Shown piece by piece: positions 8,890 through 17,676 of a DNA stretch of 64,000 nucleotides. The translations under genes were made by a program, and so were the position numbers. The notes below the pieces were generated by a model. It saw only the letters and a program-made list of their open reading frames with translations. It ran no database searches and was not told the DNA's origin. This DNA comes from CAMLHP01 sp035712285 (GTDB lineage: Bacteria > Gemmatimonadota > Gemmatimonadetes > Gemmatimonadales > GWC2-71-9), in assembly GCA_035712285.1 (NCBI GenBank), contig DASTBA010000084.1, forward strand, positions 3,450-67,449, written 5' to 3'. How positions within the stretch are numbered: the first letter of the stretch is position 1; every line of letters starts with the position of its first letter.

Positions 8890-9857
8890 ACGCGCTTGTC
8901 ACCGGGGCCACCGGCTTTGTCGGGGGCCATGTCGTGGATGCGCTGCTTGCCCGGGGTGATCGCGTCACGGCCCTCGTCCGCTCGCCCGCCAGGGCCGCGG
9001 CGCTCGCTACCGCGGGAGTGACGCTGGTCGAGGGAGATCTCGAGAACCGCAGCGTGCTGCAAGAGGCCGTCCGCCAGCAGGACGTCATCTACCACATCGC
9101 CGGCGCCGTTGCCGCGCCGAATGAAGCCGCCTACCTGAAGGCCAATCGCGACGGGACGGCCAGCCTGCTGCGTGCCGCGGAGGCGGCGGGCTCGCCGCGG
9201 TTCGTGCTCATGAGTTCCGGCGCGGCCGGCGGGCCGTCGCACCGCGGCGTTCCCCGCACCGAGGTGCAGCCCGATGCACCGGTGACCGCCTATGGCCGGA
9301 GCAAGCGTGCCGCCGAGGAGGTCGTGCGGCACGCCACGGTTCCCTGGGTGATCCTCCGCCCGCCCACGGTCTACGGTCCGCGCGACCGGGACAATCTCAT
9401 CAAGGTGTTCCGGATCGCGCGCACCGGTGTCGTCCCGGTGTTCGGCGACGGGCTCCAGGAACTGTCCATGGTCTATGCGTCCGATCTGGCCGATGCGACC
9501 GTGCTGGCCGGTACCGCACCGGGCGTGACCGGCGCGGCGTACTACGTCAACCATCCGGAGATCGTCACCAGCGCCGGCCTCGTCCGCCGGATCGGCTCTG
9601 CCATGCATCGTCGCGTGCGCGTCATCGGCCTGCCGCGCTGGGTGGCCATGCCCATCCTTGGCGTGACGCAGGCCGCGGCCCGCCTCGCCGGACGTACGAC
9701 CATCCTGAACGTGGAAAAGGCGAACGAGTTCTATGGTCCGGCGTGGACCGCCGATCCGTCCGCGTTCATGGAGGCGAGCGGCTGGCTGCCGAGCCACGAC
9801 CTGACCGAGGGACTTGCCGCCACCTGGCAGTGGTACCGCCAGGCCCGCTGGCTCTGA
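8886..9857 (+). CDS. NAD(P)-dependent epimerase/dehydratase family reductase, candidate ceramide reductase (CerR-like)
   Basis: This is an extended short-chain dehydrogenase of 323 residues, starting at GTG 8886 (GTGA overlap with the previous stop). It opens VNALVTGATGFVGGHVVDAL, the NAD(P)-binding glycine motif, has the catalytic Tyr-x3-Lys in AYGRSKRAAEE, and continues with WVILRPPTVYGPRD. In Caulobacter the homologous CerR reduces the 3-keto group during ceramide formation. The position between a bCerS-like gene and a PAP2 gene supports that role, but sugar-nucleotide or steroid dehydrogenase activity cannot be excluded by sequence. Confidence 0.85.
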   Translation: MNALVTGATGFVGGHVVDALLARGDRVTALVRSPARAAALATAGVTLVEGDLENRSVLQEAVRQQDVIYHIAGAVAAPNEAAYLKANRDGTASLLRAAEAAGSPRFVLMSSGAAGGPSHRGVPRTEVQPDAPVTAYGRSKRAAEEVVRHATVPWVILRPPTVYGPRDRDNLIKVFRIARTGVVPVFGDGLQELSMVYASDLADATVLAGTAPGVTGAAYYVNHPEIVTSAGLVRRIGSAMHRRVRVIGLPRWVAMPILGVTQAAARLAGRTTILNVEKANEFYGPAWTADPSAFMEASGWLPSHDLTEGLAATWQWYRQARWL

Positions 9858-10714
9858 TGCCGGAGCCCGAGGCCGGGCTCGCGCCGCGGCATGGGCGCCT
9901 GCTCCCCGTTGACTGGCTGCTGCTGGGCTACAGCGCCGTCGTCGTGGCGGTGGTGGCCGTGCGAGCGGCAACACTCCCGCAGTGGCCATGGCTGATCACG
10001 GCACACCTGCTCATCGCCCTGCTCATCTGGCTGGTGCGGCGGGAGGGACTGGGGCCGGTGGGCCGGGCCCTGGCGGCACTCTATCCGCTCCTCCTCCTGG
10101 TCGGGCTCTACAGCGAACTCGACATCCTGAACAGCGGCCGGGTGGTACATGACACCCTGGTCCAGCACTGGGAGCAGGCGCTGTTCGGGGGCCAGCCCAG
10201 CCGCGACTGGTGGCGCACGCATCCCAGCGTCCTCTGGTCCTTCATCCTGCACGGCACCTACCTGGCGTACTATCCGGTCCTTGCCCTGCCGGCATTCTGG
10301 CTCGCGGCCCGCGGGCGGGCGGGCGACCTCCAGCGGTTCGTGCTGGCGGTGATGCTCGCGTTCGTGAGCTGCTACCTGTGCTTCGTGTTCATGCCGGTCG
10401 CCGGGCCGTACTATGCGTTTCCGCGCCCGGACGGCCCCTTCGTCGAGACGCTTACCGCCCGCTGGGTGTACGACGCGCTCAGCAGCGGGAGCTCGTTCGG
10501 CGCCGCCTTCCCTTCCAGTCACGTGGCCGCCACGGTAGCCGCCCTGCTGGCCGGATGGCGGGCATCCCGCCGCCTGGGACTGGTCCTGCTCCTGCCGACG
10601 CTCCTGCTGATCGTGGCCGTGGTGTACTGCCAGATGCACTACGCGGTGGATGCGCTGGCGGGACTGGCGGTCGGCATCGCGGCCGGCACGCTCGGCTCGT
10701 CGGCGCGCGCCTGA
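9857..10714 (+). CDS. PAP2-family membrane enzyme, Aur1/inositol-phosphorylceramide-synthase-like
   Basis: This is a polytopic membrane protein of 285 residues with about six hydrophobic helices. The PAP2 catalytic motifs are spread over GPYYAFPRPDG, SFGAAFPSSHVAATVAAL (first catalytic His) and YCQMHYAVDALAGLAVG (second His and Asp). This layout resembles the Aur1/PAP2 group, which includes inositol phosphorylceramide synthases, more than simple phosphatases. The start ATG shares one base with the preceding stop (TGATG). In this operon it could add or remove a phospho-head group on ceramide. That role is an inference. Confidence 0.8.
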   Translation: MPEPEAGLAPRHGRLLPVDWLLLGYSAVVVAVVAVRAATLPQWPWLITAHLLIALLIWLVRREGLGPVGRALAALYPLLLLVGLYSELDILNSGRVVHDTLVQHWEQALFGGQPSRDWWRTHPSVLWSFILHGTYLAYYPVLALPAFWLAARGRAGDLQRFVLAVMLAFVSCYLCFVFMPVAGPYYAFPRPDGPFVETLTARWVYDALSSGSSFGAAFPSSHVAATVAALLAGWRASRRLGLVLLLPTLLLIVAVVYCQMHYAVDALAGLAVGIAAGTLGSSARA

Positions 10715-10783
10715 CGAGGCCGGAAATGACAGCGCGGCGGAGAACCAGGTTCCCCGCCGCGCCGGACTGCCCGATCAGACGAC

Positions 10784-11254
10784 TTACTGAACGGTGATCT
10801 TGCCGTGCATCCCCATCGCGCCGTGGGGCACGCAGGTGAAGCCGTAGCTGCCGGCCGGGGCGTTCGCCGCGAAGGTCACGGTGAAGCTCGCGCCCTGGTC
10901 CACCATCATCTCCGACTCCATCGGGGCCAGCTGCTTGTCGATCGAGATCGCCGCGGCACCGCCCGCCGGCAGGCTGTCCGCCCAGAACTGGATGTTGTGC
11001 GGGCCGCCTTCCTTGTTCACGAACCGCACCGCGTCACCCGGCTTGACCGTCAGCGTCTCCGGCACGAACCGGGGCTGACCGTCCACCATCGTCATGTCCA
11101 CGTCGTGCGTCGCGCCAGTGGCCGGTGCCGCCGCCGCGGGCGCCGTTGCCGCAGCCGAATCGGTCGCTGCCGCCGGGGTGTTGTCGGCCTTCTTCTCGCC
11201 ACCGCACGCCGCCAGCACCAATGCCACCGCCGCCACCATCGAAGTCACGCGCAT
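10784..11254 (-). CDS. Plastocyanin-like blue copper lipoprotein
   Basis: This is an exported small electron carrier. The start at ATG 11254 gives 156 residues: a lipoprotein signal MRVTSMVAAVALVLAACGG (lipobox LAAC), an Ala/Thr/Pro-rich linker, then a cupredoxin domain. The type 1 copper ligands are visible as His in GGPHNIQF and Cys, His and Met in FTCVPHGAMGMHGKI, the same C-x2-H-x4-M spacing as plastocyanin. An in-frame ATG at 11302 lies upstream but would bury the signal peptide. It lies close to the alternative complex III operon and shares its operator type, so it may be that complex's electron acceptor, as auracyanin is in Chloroflexi. Confidence 0.9.
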   Translation of the reverse strand: MRVTSMVAAVALVLAACGGEKKADNTPAAATDSAAATAPAAAAPATGATHDVDMTMVDGQPRFVPETLTVKPGDAVRFVNKEGGPHNIQFWADSLPAGGAAAISIDKQLAPMESEMMVDQGASFTVTFAANAPAGSYGFTCVPHGAMGMHGKITVQ

Positions 11255-11323
11255 TGCTGAAAAGCCTCCCGAACGATGAATGTTCTCCGCCCGCTCCAGC
11301 ACCGTGGTCGCCAGCCGGCCACT

Positions 11324-11341
11324 TTGTGAAGCAGTTCACAA
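11324..11341. promoter_or_regulatory. CRP/FNR-type palindromic operator in a divergent promoter region
   Basis: TTGTGAA and TTCACAA are perfect 7-base arms around GCAG, i.e. TGTGA-N6-TCACA. On the minus strand the site directly follows a TATACT box (11346-11341), about 70 bases before the cupredoxin ATG. On the plus strand it precedes TATATT and the GTG at 11396. The position over a -10/+1 region suggests repression of the cupredoxin gene. Confidence 0.65.
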
Positions 11342-11395
11342 GTATATATTACTCATCGTCAGATTGGGAGTCCCCCACCGGAGCCCTTATCGCCC

Positions 11396-12169
11396 GTGCC
11401 CACCGCCCCACCTCCATGCAGCCGCCTTGGCGCGCAGTGCCGGCGCCTGAAGGTCACGCTCCGGGTAGGCTCCCTGGAGGAGGGTGACGAGTCCCTCGAT
11501 CATGAGGCGACCTGGCTCCTGGGCCATACCGGCAACATCACATTCCTCCGGCTGTGGGAAGGCAGCGGCGATCTCTACGCGGACGCCCTGCTCCATGTGC
11601 GGTGCCGGTATCTCAAGAATGACGAGGACGGGCAAGCGGCCTGTTCCGCCCACGGTTTCCGCAGCCGCGCTCCGGCCGATCCCCGGAACGCACAACCACG
11701 CCAGCTGGGCGGCGAGCGGTTCCGGGTCGTGGAACGGCGGAATCTGGTGAGCCGCAGACTGCTGGCGGAGCCGGCCCGGTCGCGCTCCCTGCCGGTCGTG
11801 CAGGGGACCAATCCCTGCGACGGCGCTCCCTGCCGCACCGCCGATCACACCCGCGGCGCCGCCTGCTGCCGCGACCTCCAGGTCGAGATCATGTGCAGGC
11901 CGGGGGAGGCCCGCCTCGAATCGCTGATCCGGTCGCGCCAGTCCCCCTATCTTTGCAAGATCGAGCGCGAGGGCGCCTTTTCCATCGGGGCGGAGATGAT
12001 CTCGGCCTGTGGTTTCCTGGAACACGGCGGGGTGAACTGTACCCTCCACGGGCGGCGGAGGCCGGATGGGCGTACCGCCAAGCCGGACCTCTGTTTCGAG
12101 TGGCCGCCCAGGGGGCAGATTCTGCACCCCGGCTGCGTCTTCGGAAAGCGCCGGCGCCGCACCGCGTGA
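11396..12169 (+). CDS. Cysteine-rich protein, possibly a YkgJ-like metal-binding protein
   Basis: I do not recognise this 257-residue protein with certainty. It contains about a dozen cysteines, many in a pattern reminiscent of the YkgJ/UPF0153 zinc- or iron-chelating family: CDGAPCRTADH, GAACCRDLQVEIMC, then RQSPYLCKIE, SACGFLEHGGVNCTLHGR and PDLCFEWPP. The first third (residues 20-85) is less clear. The start is GTG 11396. The opposite strand is also open here, but the ordered cysteine motifs favour this strand. It is divergent from the plastocyanin-like gene, with the CRP/FNR-type operator between them. Confidence 0.6.
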   Translation: MPTAPPPCSRLGAQCRRLKVTLRVGSLEEGDESLDHEATWLLGHTGNITFLRLWEGSGDLYADALLHVRCRYLKNDEDGQAACSAHGFRSRAPADPRNAQPRQLGGERFRVVERRNLVSRRLLAEPARSRSLPVVQGTNPCDGAPCRTADHTRGAACCRDLQVEIMCRPGEARLESLIRSRQSPYLCKIEREGAFSIGAEMISACGFLEHGGVNCTLHGRRRPDGRTAKPDLCFEWPPRGQILHPGCVFGKRRRRTA

Positions 12170-12220
12170 GTGTGCACAGGTTGTGGCTGCGAAACGTCTT
12201 ATAGACCGTCATTGCCCGGG

Positions 12221-12739
12221 ATGAGCCACGTGGACGAGCTCGAACGGCTGTACCAGACCACCTACACCGCCGTGGTGCGGTTTCTCTACCGGAAGGTATG
12301 GGATGCCGACCGGGCGGAGGATCTGGCACAGGAGGTGTTCCTGCGGCTCTTCCAGCACCGCCCGGAGAAGCCCCGCGCGTGGGTGTTCGCCGTCGCGGCC
12401 AATCTGGCGCGCGACGAGGCCAGGTCGGCCATCCGGCGCCGGAAGCACCTGACGCTGCTCTCGAGCGACCCGACGCCCGGGCCCTCACGCATCCAGTCCG
12501 CCGATGAGGCAGTCGAGCATGACGAGCAGGTGGCGGCGGTGCAGCAGGCGCTCGCGACGCTGACGCCCAGGGACCGCGAGGTGCTGCTGCTCTGGGACGG
12601 CGGGCTCAGCTACCCGGAGATCGCGGCCCAGACCGGGCTCGCCGTCGGTGCGGTCGGCACGACGCTGGCCCGCGCCCGGAAGCGATTGGTCGATGCGTAT
12701 GACAGTCAGCACAGCCAGGATCATGCGGCACATTCCTGA
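12221..12739 (+). CDS. ECF-type RNA polymerase sigma factor
   Basis: This is an extracytoplasmic-function sigma factor of 172 residues. Region 2 contains AEDLAQEVFLRLF and the tryptophan segment RAWVFAVAANLARDE. Region 4 contains LTPRDREVLLLWDGGLSYPEIA followed by the helix-turn-helix end GAVGTTLARARKRL. I start at ATG 12221 (MSHVDELERLY). It overlaps the next gene, a zinc-finger membrane protein, by 17 bases, the usual arrangement for a sigma/anti-sigma pair. The target promoters are unknown. Confidence 0.92.
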   Translation: MSHVDELERLYQTTYTAVVRFLYRKVWDADRAEDLAQEVFLRLFQHRPEKPRAWVFAVAANLARDEARSAIRRRKHLTLLSSDPTPGPSRIQSADEAVEHDEQVAAVQQALATLTPRDREVLLLWDGGLSYPEIAAQTGLAVGAVGTTLARARKRLVDAYDSQHSQDHAAHS

Positions 12740-13733
12740 AGACGAACTGCACTCCTATCTCGACCAGGCGCTGAGTCGTTCCCAGTGCGTGGAGATCGAG
12801 AGTCATCTCGCGGCGTGCGCCGGCTGCCGGGGCGCGCGGGACGGCATCGCGGCGCTCCGTGACCGCACCACGGCGCTGCTCGCCACGCTGGCCCCCGAGC
12901 GGAGCCGGATTCCGCCCTCCTGGGAGAGTCTCTCGACCGTCGCGCGCGAGCGGCGGGCGCGTTCGCGCGACCGCCGGCAGGCGCTGATCTGGGCCGCGAG
13001 CATCATGGCGGCATTGGGCCTGGGCTGGGGTGCCCAGGCGCTGACCCACCGGAACCCGGCGGCACATGATATCGCACAATCGGCGGCGCCCGAGGCGCCG
13101 GGCCTGCCGGCTGGCACGGCGCGGCCGGTGAAGCACGAAGACCCCGCCCCTGTGCCGGCGGCAGAAACGACCACGGCCCCGGCCCCCGTCGCGCTGTCAC
13201 CGCAGGCCTCTCATGCGGCGGATCGGGAGGCGCGGACGCCGACCCGGCCGGCCGCGACGAAGACGCCAGGTGAGCCGGTGGGTGCCAGCTTCTCCTCGGG
13301 GCGCCTGCCGCAGTCGGATTTCGACCTGGTCGGCGACGGGGTGTGGCGCACGCTGTCGTGGGACAACGCCCGCCGTGAGCGGGGCGAATCGGTGCCCCGG
13401 ATCCAGGGCCTTCCGGTGGTGGAAGTGCAGGTAGCCGCCGCGCGGGATTCCAACGGCAAGCCCACCATGATCGTGGCGCAGCAGCTGCGCTCCGGCGAGA
13501 TGATCCGCACCATCGAGGGCCCGGCCACCGACGTGGCTCGGCTCCTGGTGGGGCCGCGGGCGGATTCGCATTCACCGTGGCCCACCATGCCGGATTCGAC
13601 GGCGCTGACCGGCGAGGACGGCACCTTGGCCCTTCGCCGGGGCGACCGCATCCTGGCCATCCAGGCCTCGCCGTCGGTTTCGGCCGACTCCCTCCGCGCC
13701 ATGATCCGGCGGCTGAACGCGGCCGACCGGTAG
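12723..13733 (+). CDS. Membrane anti-sigma factor with N-terminal zinc finger
   Basis: The ATG at 12723 gives 336 residues beginning MRHIPEDELHSYLDQALS. The N-terminal H-x3-C-x2-C motif (IESHLAACAGC, near residues 27-37) is that of zinc-binding anti-sigma domains. One transmembrane helix follows (ALIWAASIMAALGLGWGAQA), then a Pro/Ala/Thr-rich linker and an extracytoplasmic domain of about 150 residues that I do not recognise. It overlaps the sigma gene, so it should hold that sigma factor at the membrane until a signal releases it. In-frame ATGs at 12693 and 12699 would lie deeper in the sigma gene. Confidence 0.85.
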   Translation: MRHIPEDELHSYLDQALSRSQCVEIESHLAACAGCRGARDGIAALRDRTTALLATLAPERSRIPPSWESLSTVARERRARSRDRRQALIWAASIMAALGLGWGAQALTHRNPAAHDIAQSAAPEAPGLPAGTARPVKHEDPAPVPAAETTTAPAPVALSPQASHAADREARTPTRPAATKTPGEPVGASFSSGRLPQSDFDLVGDGVWRTLSWDNARRERGESVPRIQGLPVVEVQVAAARDSNGKPTMIVAQQLRSGEMIRTIEGPATDVARLLVGPRADSHSPWPTMPDSTALTGEDGTLALRRGDRILAIQASPSVSADSLRAMIRRLNAADR

Positions 13734-13750
13734 CCACGAAGACACGAAAA

Positions 13751-13778
13751 AAGCACGAAGGGGTTGCCCTTCGTGCTT
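13751..13778. terminator. Bidirectional hairpin terminator between the anti-sigma gene and actF
   Basis: AAGCACGAAGGG and its exact complement form a 12-base stem around a GTTG loop between two convergent genes. An A-run precedes it and a T-rich stretch follows, so it can work both ways. The flanks repeat CACGAAA units, also seen at 32310. Confidence 0.8.
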
Positions 13779-13799
13779 TCGTGTTTTCGTGCGCTCGGG

Positions 13800-15158
13800 T
13801 TACGGATTGGCGGGGTGCTCGACCTCGCCCTCGTGCAGGTAGTCCTTGTCCTGGTCCTCGTGGTCGTACACTTCCACGCCGTGGTGGCCCAGCTCGCGGT
13901 TGATGGTGATCTCCGCCAGCCGGGGTGAGACCATCGGGAAGGTCCGCGCGAAGAGGGCGTAGCAGACCAGGAAGAGGCCGGCCAGCAGGAATGTCGGCGC
14001 CAGGTCCGCCACGCCGAACGCCGGTCCCGGCATGGACGAGACCGAGGGGGCCACCAGCAGGTACCGTTCGAGCCAGAAGCCCAGCAGGCTGACCGTCGCG
14101 AACAGGCCGAGGGTCACGGGCGTCTTCTTGGGCAGCACGCCGAGCAGGCCGATGAACGGGATCAGGAACATGCCGAAGAACACCATCTCGCCGATGATGA
14201 GCCAATGGCCCCAGAGGCGGGCAAAGACGAATCCGGTCTCCTCCGGCATGTTGCCGTACCAGATGACCAGGAACTGGGCCCACATCAGGTAGCCCCAGAA
14301 GACGGTGAAGCCGAAGCAGAGCTTGCCCAGGTCATGGCGCTGCTTGGGCGACACCAGATCGCCGATGCCGAGCTGGCGCGCGCCGTACATCATGAGCAGG
14401 GCCAGCAGCATGTGGGCCTCGAGGAAGGCGCCCATGAAGAAGTAGCCGCCGAACAGGTTCGAATAGAAGTGCGGCTGCAGCCCCATTACCGCGTCGAACC
14501 CGAGCATGGTCATGACGATGGCGTACACCACCAGGTACACCCCGGCGAACTTGCTGATCCGCACGTCGTTGGCCGCGCTCGCCTCGGCCGAGCCATCGAA
14601 GGCGCGGCTCCACTTCTCGTACAGCGACCGGCGTCCGCCGGCCACGACGCCGCGCGCGAGGTGCACGTCGGGCAGCATGTCGTGCTTCACCAGCCGCCAG
14701 CCGATCCAGGTCAGGACCAGGGTGCCGACGAAGAGCCGCCCGAAGAGGAAGCCCCTGGACAGCCAGAGCGCCTTGCCGGGCGACAGCGAGGGGAGCTGGT
14801 CCCGCATCGGCCCGAAGACGGGTTCGTACCCGAAGAGGAAGATCAGCACCAGGATCACCAGCGACAGCGGCAGGAACGCCACCGCGGCCTCGGAGAACCG
14901 CAGCACCACGCCGGACCACTTGGCCCGCGCGATCTTGTGCGCCGCGGCGAGGGCCACGCTGCCGAAGGCGAGACTGGTGAAGAAGAGATAGTTCACGTGC
15001 AGCATCTGCCACACGCGATCACCAGCGCCGGTGGCGATGCCCCGCCACGCGAGGATGAAGCCCAGGATGGCGAGGCCGGTGCCCACCCCCAGGAAGGTGC
15101 TCCAGCGTCCGCCGACCGAATGGGAGACCAGGCGCTCCCGCACGCTGCCGGACGTCAT
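13800..15158 (-). CDS. actF: Alternative complex III subunit ActF (NrfD-like membrane protein)
   Basis: This is a 452-residue polytopic membrane subunit with about ten hydrophobic helices, paralogous to ActC. In the complex, ActC and ActF form the quinol-oxidising membrane core. Recognisable segments are HVNYLFFTSLAFGSVAL, YFFMGAFLEAHMLLALLM, WAQFLVIWYGNMPEET and WLIIGEMVFFGMFLIPF. A charged C-terminal tail rich in Asp, Glu and His follows the last helix. The start overlaps actE by four bases. It is the last gene of the operon and ends just before a strong terminator. Confidence 0.93.
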   Translation of the reverse strand: MTSGSVRERLVSHSVGGRWSTFLGVGTGLAILGFILAWRGIATGAGDRVWQMLHVNYLFFTSLAFGSVALAAAHKIARAKWSGVVLRFSEAAVAFLPLSLVILVLIFLFGYEPVFGPMRDQLPSLSPGKALWLSRGFLFGRLFVGTLVLTWIGWRLVKHDMLPDVHLARGVVAGGRRSLYEKWSRAFDGSAEASAANDVRISKFAGVYLVVYAIVMTMLGFDAVMGLQPHFYSNLFGGYFFMGAFLEAHMLLALLMMYGARQLGIGDLVSPKQRHDLGKLCFGFTVFWGYLMWAQFLVIWYGNMPEETGFVFARLWGHWLIIGEMVFFGMFLIPFIGLLGVLPKKTPVTLGLFATVSLLGFWLERYLLVAPSVSSMPGPAFGVADLAPTFLLAGLFLVCYALFARTFPMVSPRLAEITINRELGHHGVEVYDHEDQDKDYLHEGEVEHPANP

Positions 15159-15793
15159 GGCCGCCCTCCGGTGCTGGACGAGTCCGGTGCCGCGGCCTGC
15201 AGCTTCCGGACATAGGTCACCACCGCCCAGCGATCCGCCGGCCGGTAGAGCTTGTCCCCATAGCGGGGCATCACGCCCCGGCCGTAGCGGATCATGGAAT
15301 AGATGTATCCGTCCGAGAGCGTCTTCGCCTTGGCGGTGAGCAGCGACGGCGCGCCGATCTTGCGGGAAATGGGGCCGTCACCGGCGCCGGCGTTGCCGTG
15401 ACACGGCTCGCAATAGGTGTGGAAGAGCGTGTCGCCGGTCGCCTCGATGCTGGACGTGAAGGTCGGCACGTCGGGTCCCGGGGGCAGCGCCACGCCGGAA
15501 CCGCCCGGCCCGAAGGGATTGACCTGCGCGTCCGCCGTCGTGGTCTTCCCGCTCCGGAACTCGGCGCCCCAGTCGGCCTCGCCGCCGGTGATCGGCACGG
15601 TGCCGGGCACCGTGTTGCGCGGGATGTCCGCCCGCGCATACGGGTGCACCGACTTCTGGCGGATCATGTGGTCGAACCAGGGGATCACGTGCATGAGGTC
15701 GTCGGGCGAGGGCACCGTGTTGTACCAGTACTCGCAGCCGCTCGTGCCCAGCGCCAGCCCGGCCAGCAGCATCCACCGCGCGCCCCTACGCAT
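15155..15793 (-). CDS. actE: Alternative complex III subunit ActE (mono-haem cytochrome c lipoprotein)
   Basis: The start at ATG 15793 gives a 212-residue exported lipoprotein: MRRGARWMLLAGLALGTSGC, with the lipobox cysteine at residue 20. A single haem c motif CEPCH lies after residue 120, and the likely Met axial ligand is in GRGVMPRYGDKL. ActE is the mono-haem subunit that passes electrons out of the complex in known ACIII structures. The start overlaps actD by eight bases and the stop overlaps actF by four. Confidence 0.92.
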   Translation of the reverse strand: MRRGARWMLLAGLALGTSGCEYWYNTVPSPDDLMHVIPWFDHMIRQKSVHPYARADIPRNTVPGTVPITGGEADWGAEFRSGKTTTADAQVNPFGPGGSGVALPPGPDVPTFTSSIEATGDTLFHTYCEPCHGNAGAGDGPISRKIGAPSLLTAKAKTLSDGYIYSMIRYGRGVMPRYGDKLYRPADRWAVVTYVRKLQAAAPDSSSTGGRP

Positions 15794-16315
15794 TCCGCAC
15801 CTCCACCGCACCCGCGTCCCGGAAGAAGGCGCCCAGGCGGTCGGACTCGCCGGCCGAGGCCGGCACGAAGATGCCGATGCGGTCGTCGGTGAAGCGCCGG
15901 TCGAAGCCGACTTTCCGCACCGCGCGGGGCACGATGAGCAGTGCCACGCCGAAGAAGGTCAGCAGCCCCGCGATGAGCACCGTGAGTTCGAAGGCGATCG
16001 CCACGTAGGGCACCACCGTATTCACCGACTTGCCGCCCACCACAAGCGGCCAGTCCCGCCCCATCCACAGCGTCATGGCGAAGCCGGCGGTGCAGCCCGT
16101 GAGCCCGCCGATGAGGGTGAACAGCCGCACGGGGCTCCAGGTGTGCCCCACCGCCGCCTCCACCTCGTGATTGGGATGCGAGGTGTAGACGGTGAGGTCG
16201 CGCCGCCCCTCCTTCCGGAGGGCGCGGATCGCGTCGCAGGCCGCGTCAATGTGCTCGAACGACGCCAGGACGCCGGGCACCACGCGGCGACGGGGCAGCG
16301 GCAGCTTGAGCGCCA

Positions 16316-16316
<1 letters not shown>
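15786..16316 (-). CDS. actD: Alternative complex III subunit ActD (DUF3341 family)
   Basis: This 176-residue protein begins MALKLPLPRRRVVPGVLASF. The N-terminal half resembles a small ferredoxin-fold domain that handles a 'delta' coordinate (HIDAACDAIRALRKEG). The C-terminal half has two long membrane helices (VRLFTLIGGLTGCTAGFAM and VAIAFELTVLIAGLLTFFG), as in other ActD proteins. It has no cofactor motif. The ATG shares one base with the actC stop, and the gene ends in TAG inside the start region of actE. Confidence 0.92.
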
Positions 16317-17674
<1,358 letters not shown>

Positions 17675-17676
17675 GG

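Noticed and set aside
11387..12127. Long open frame on the minus strand opposite the cysteine-rich protein
   Set aside because: It is rich in Ala, Gly, Pro and Arg with no ordered motif, whereas the plus strand shows repeated cysteine motifs. Such open antisense frames are common at this GC content.
14205..15215. 336-codon plus-strand frame opposite actF
   Set aside because: It is a shadow of the membrane subunit, rich in His, Glu and Arg with no hydrophobic pattern or motif.
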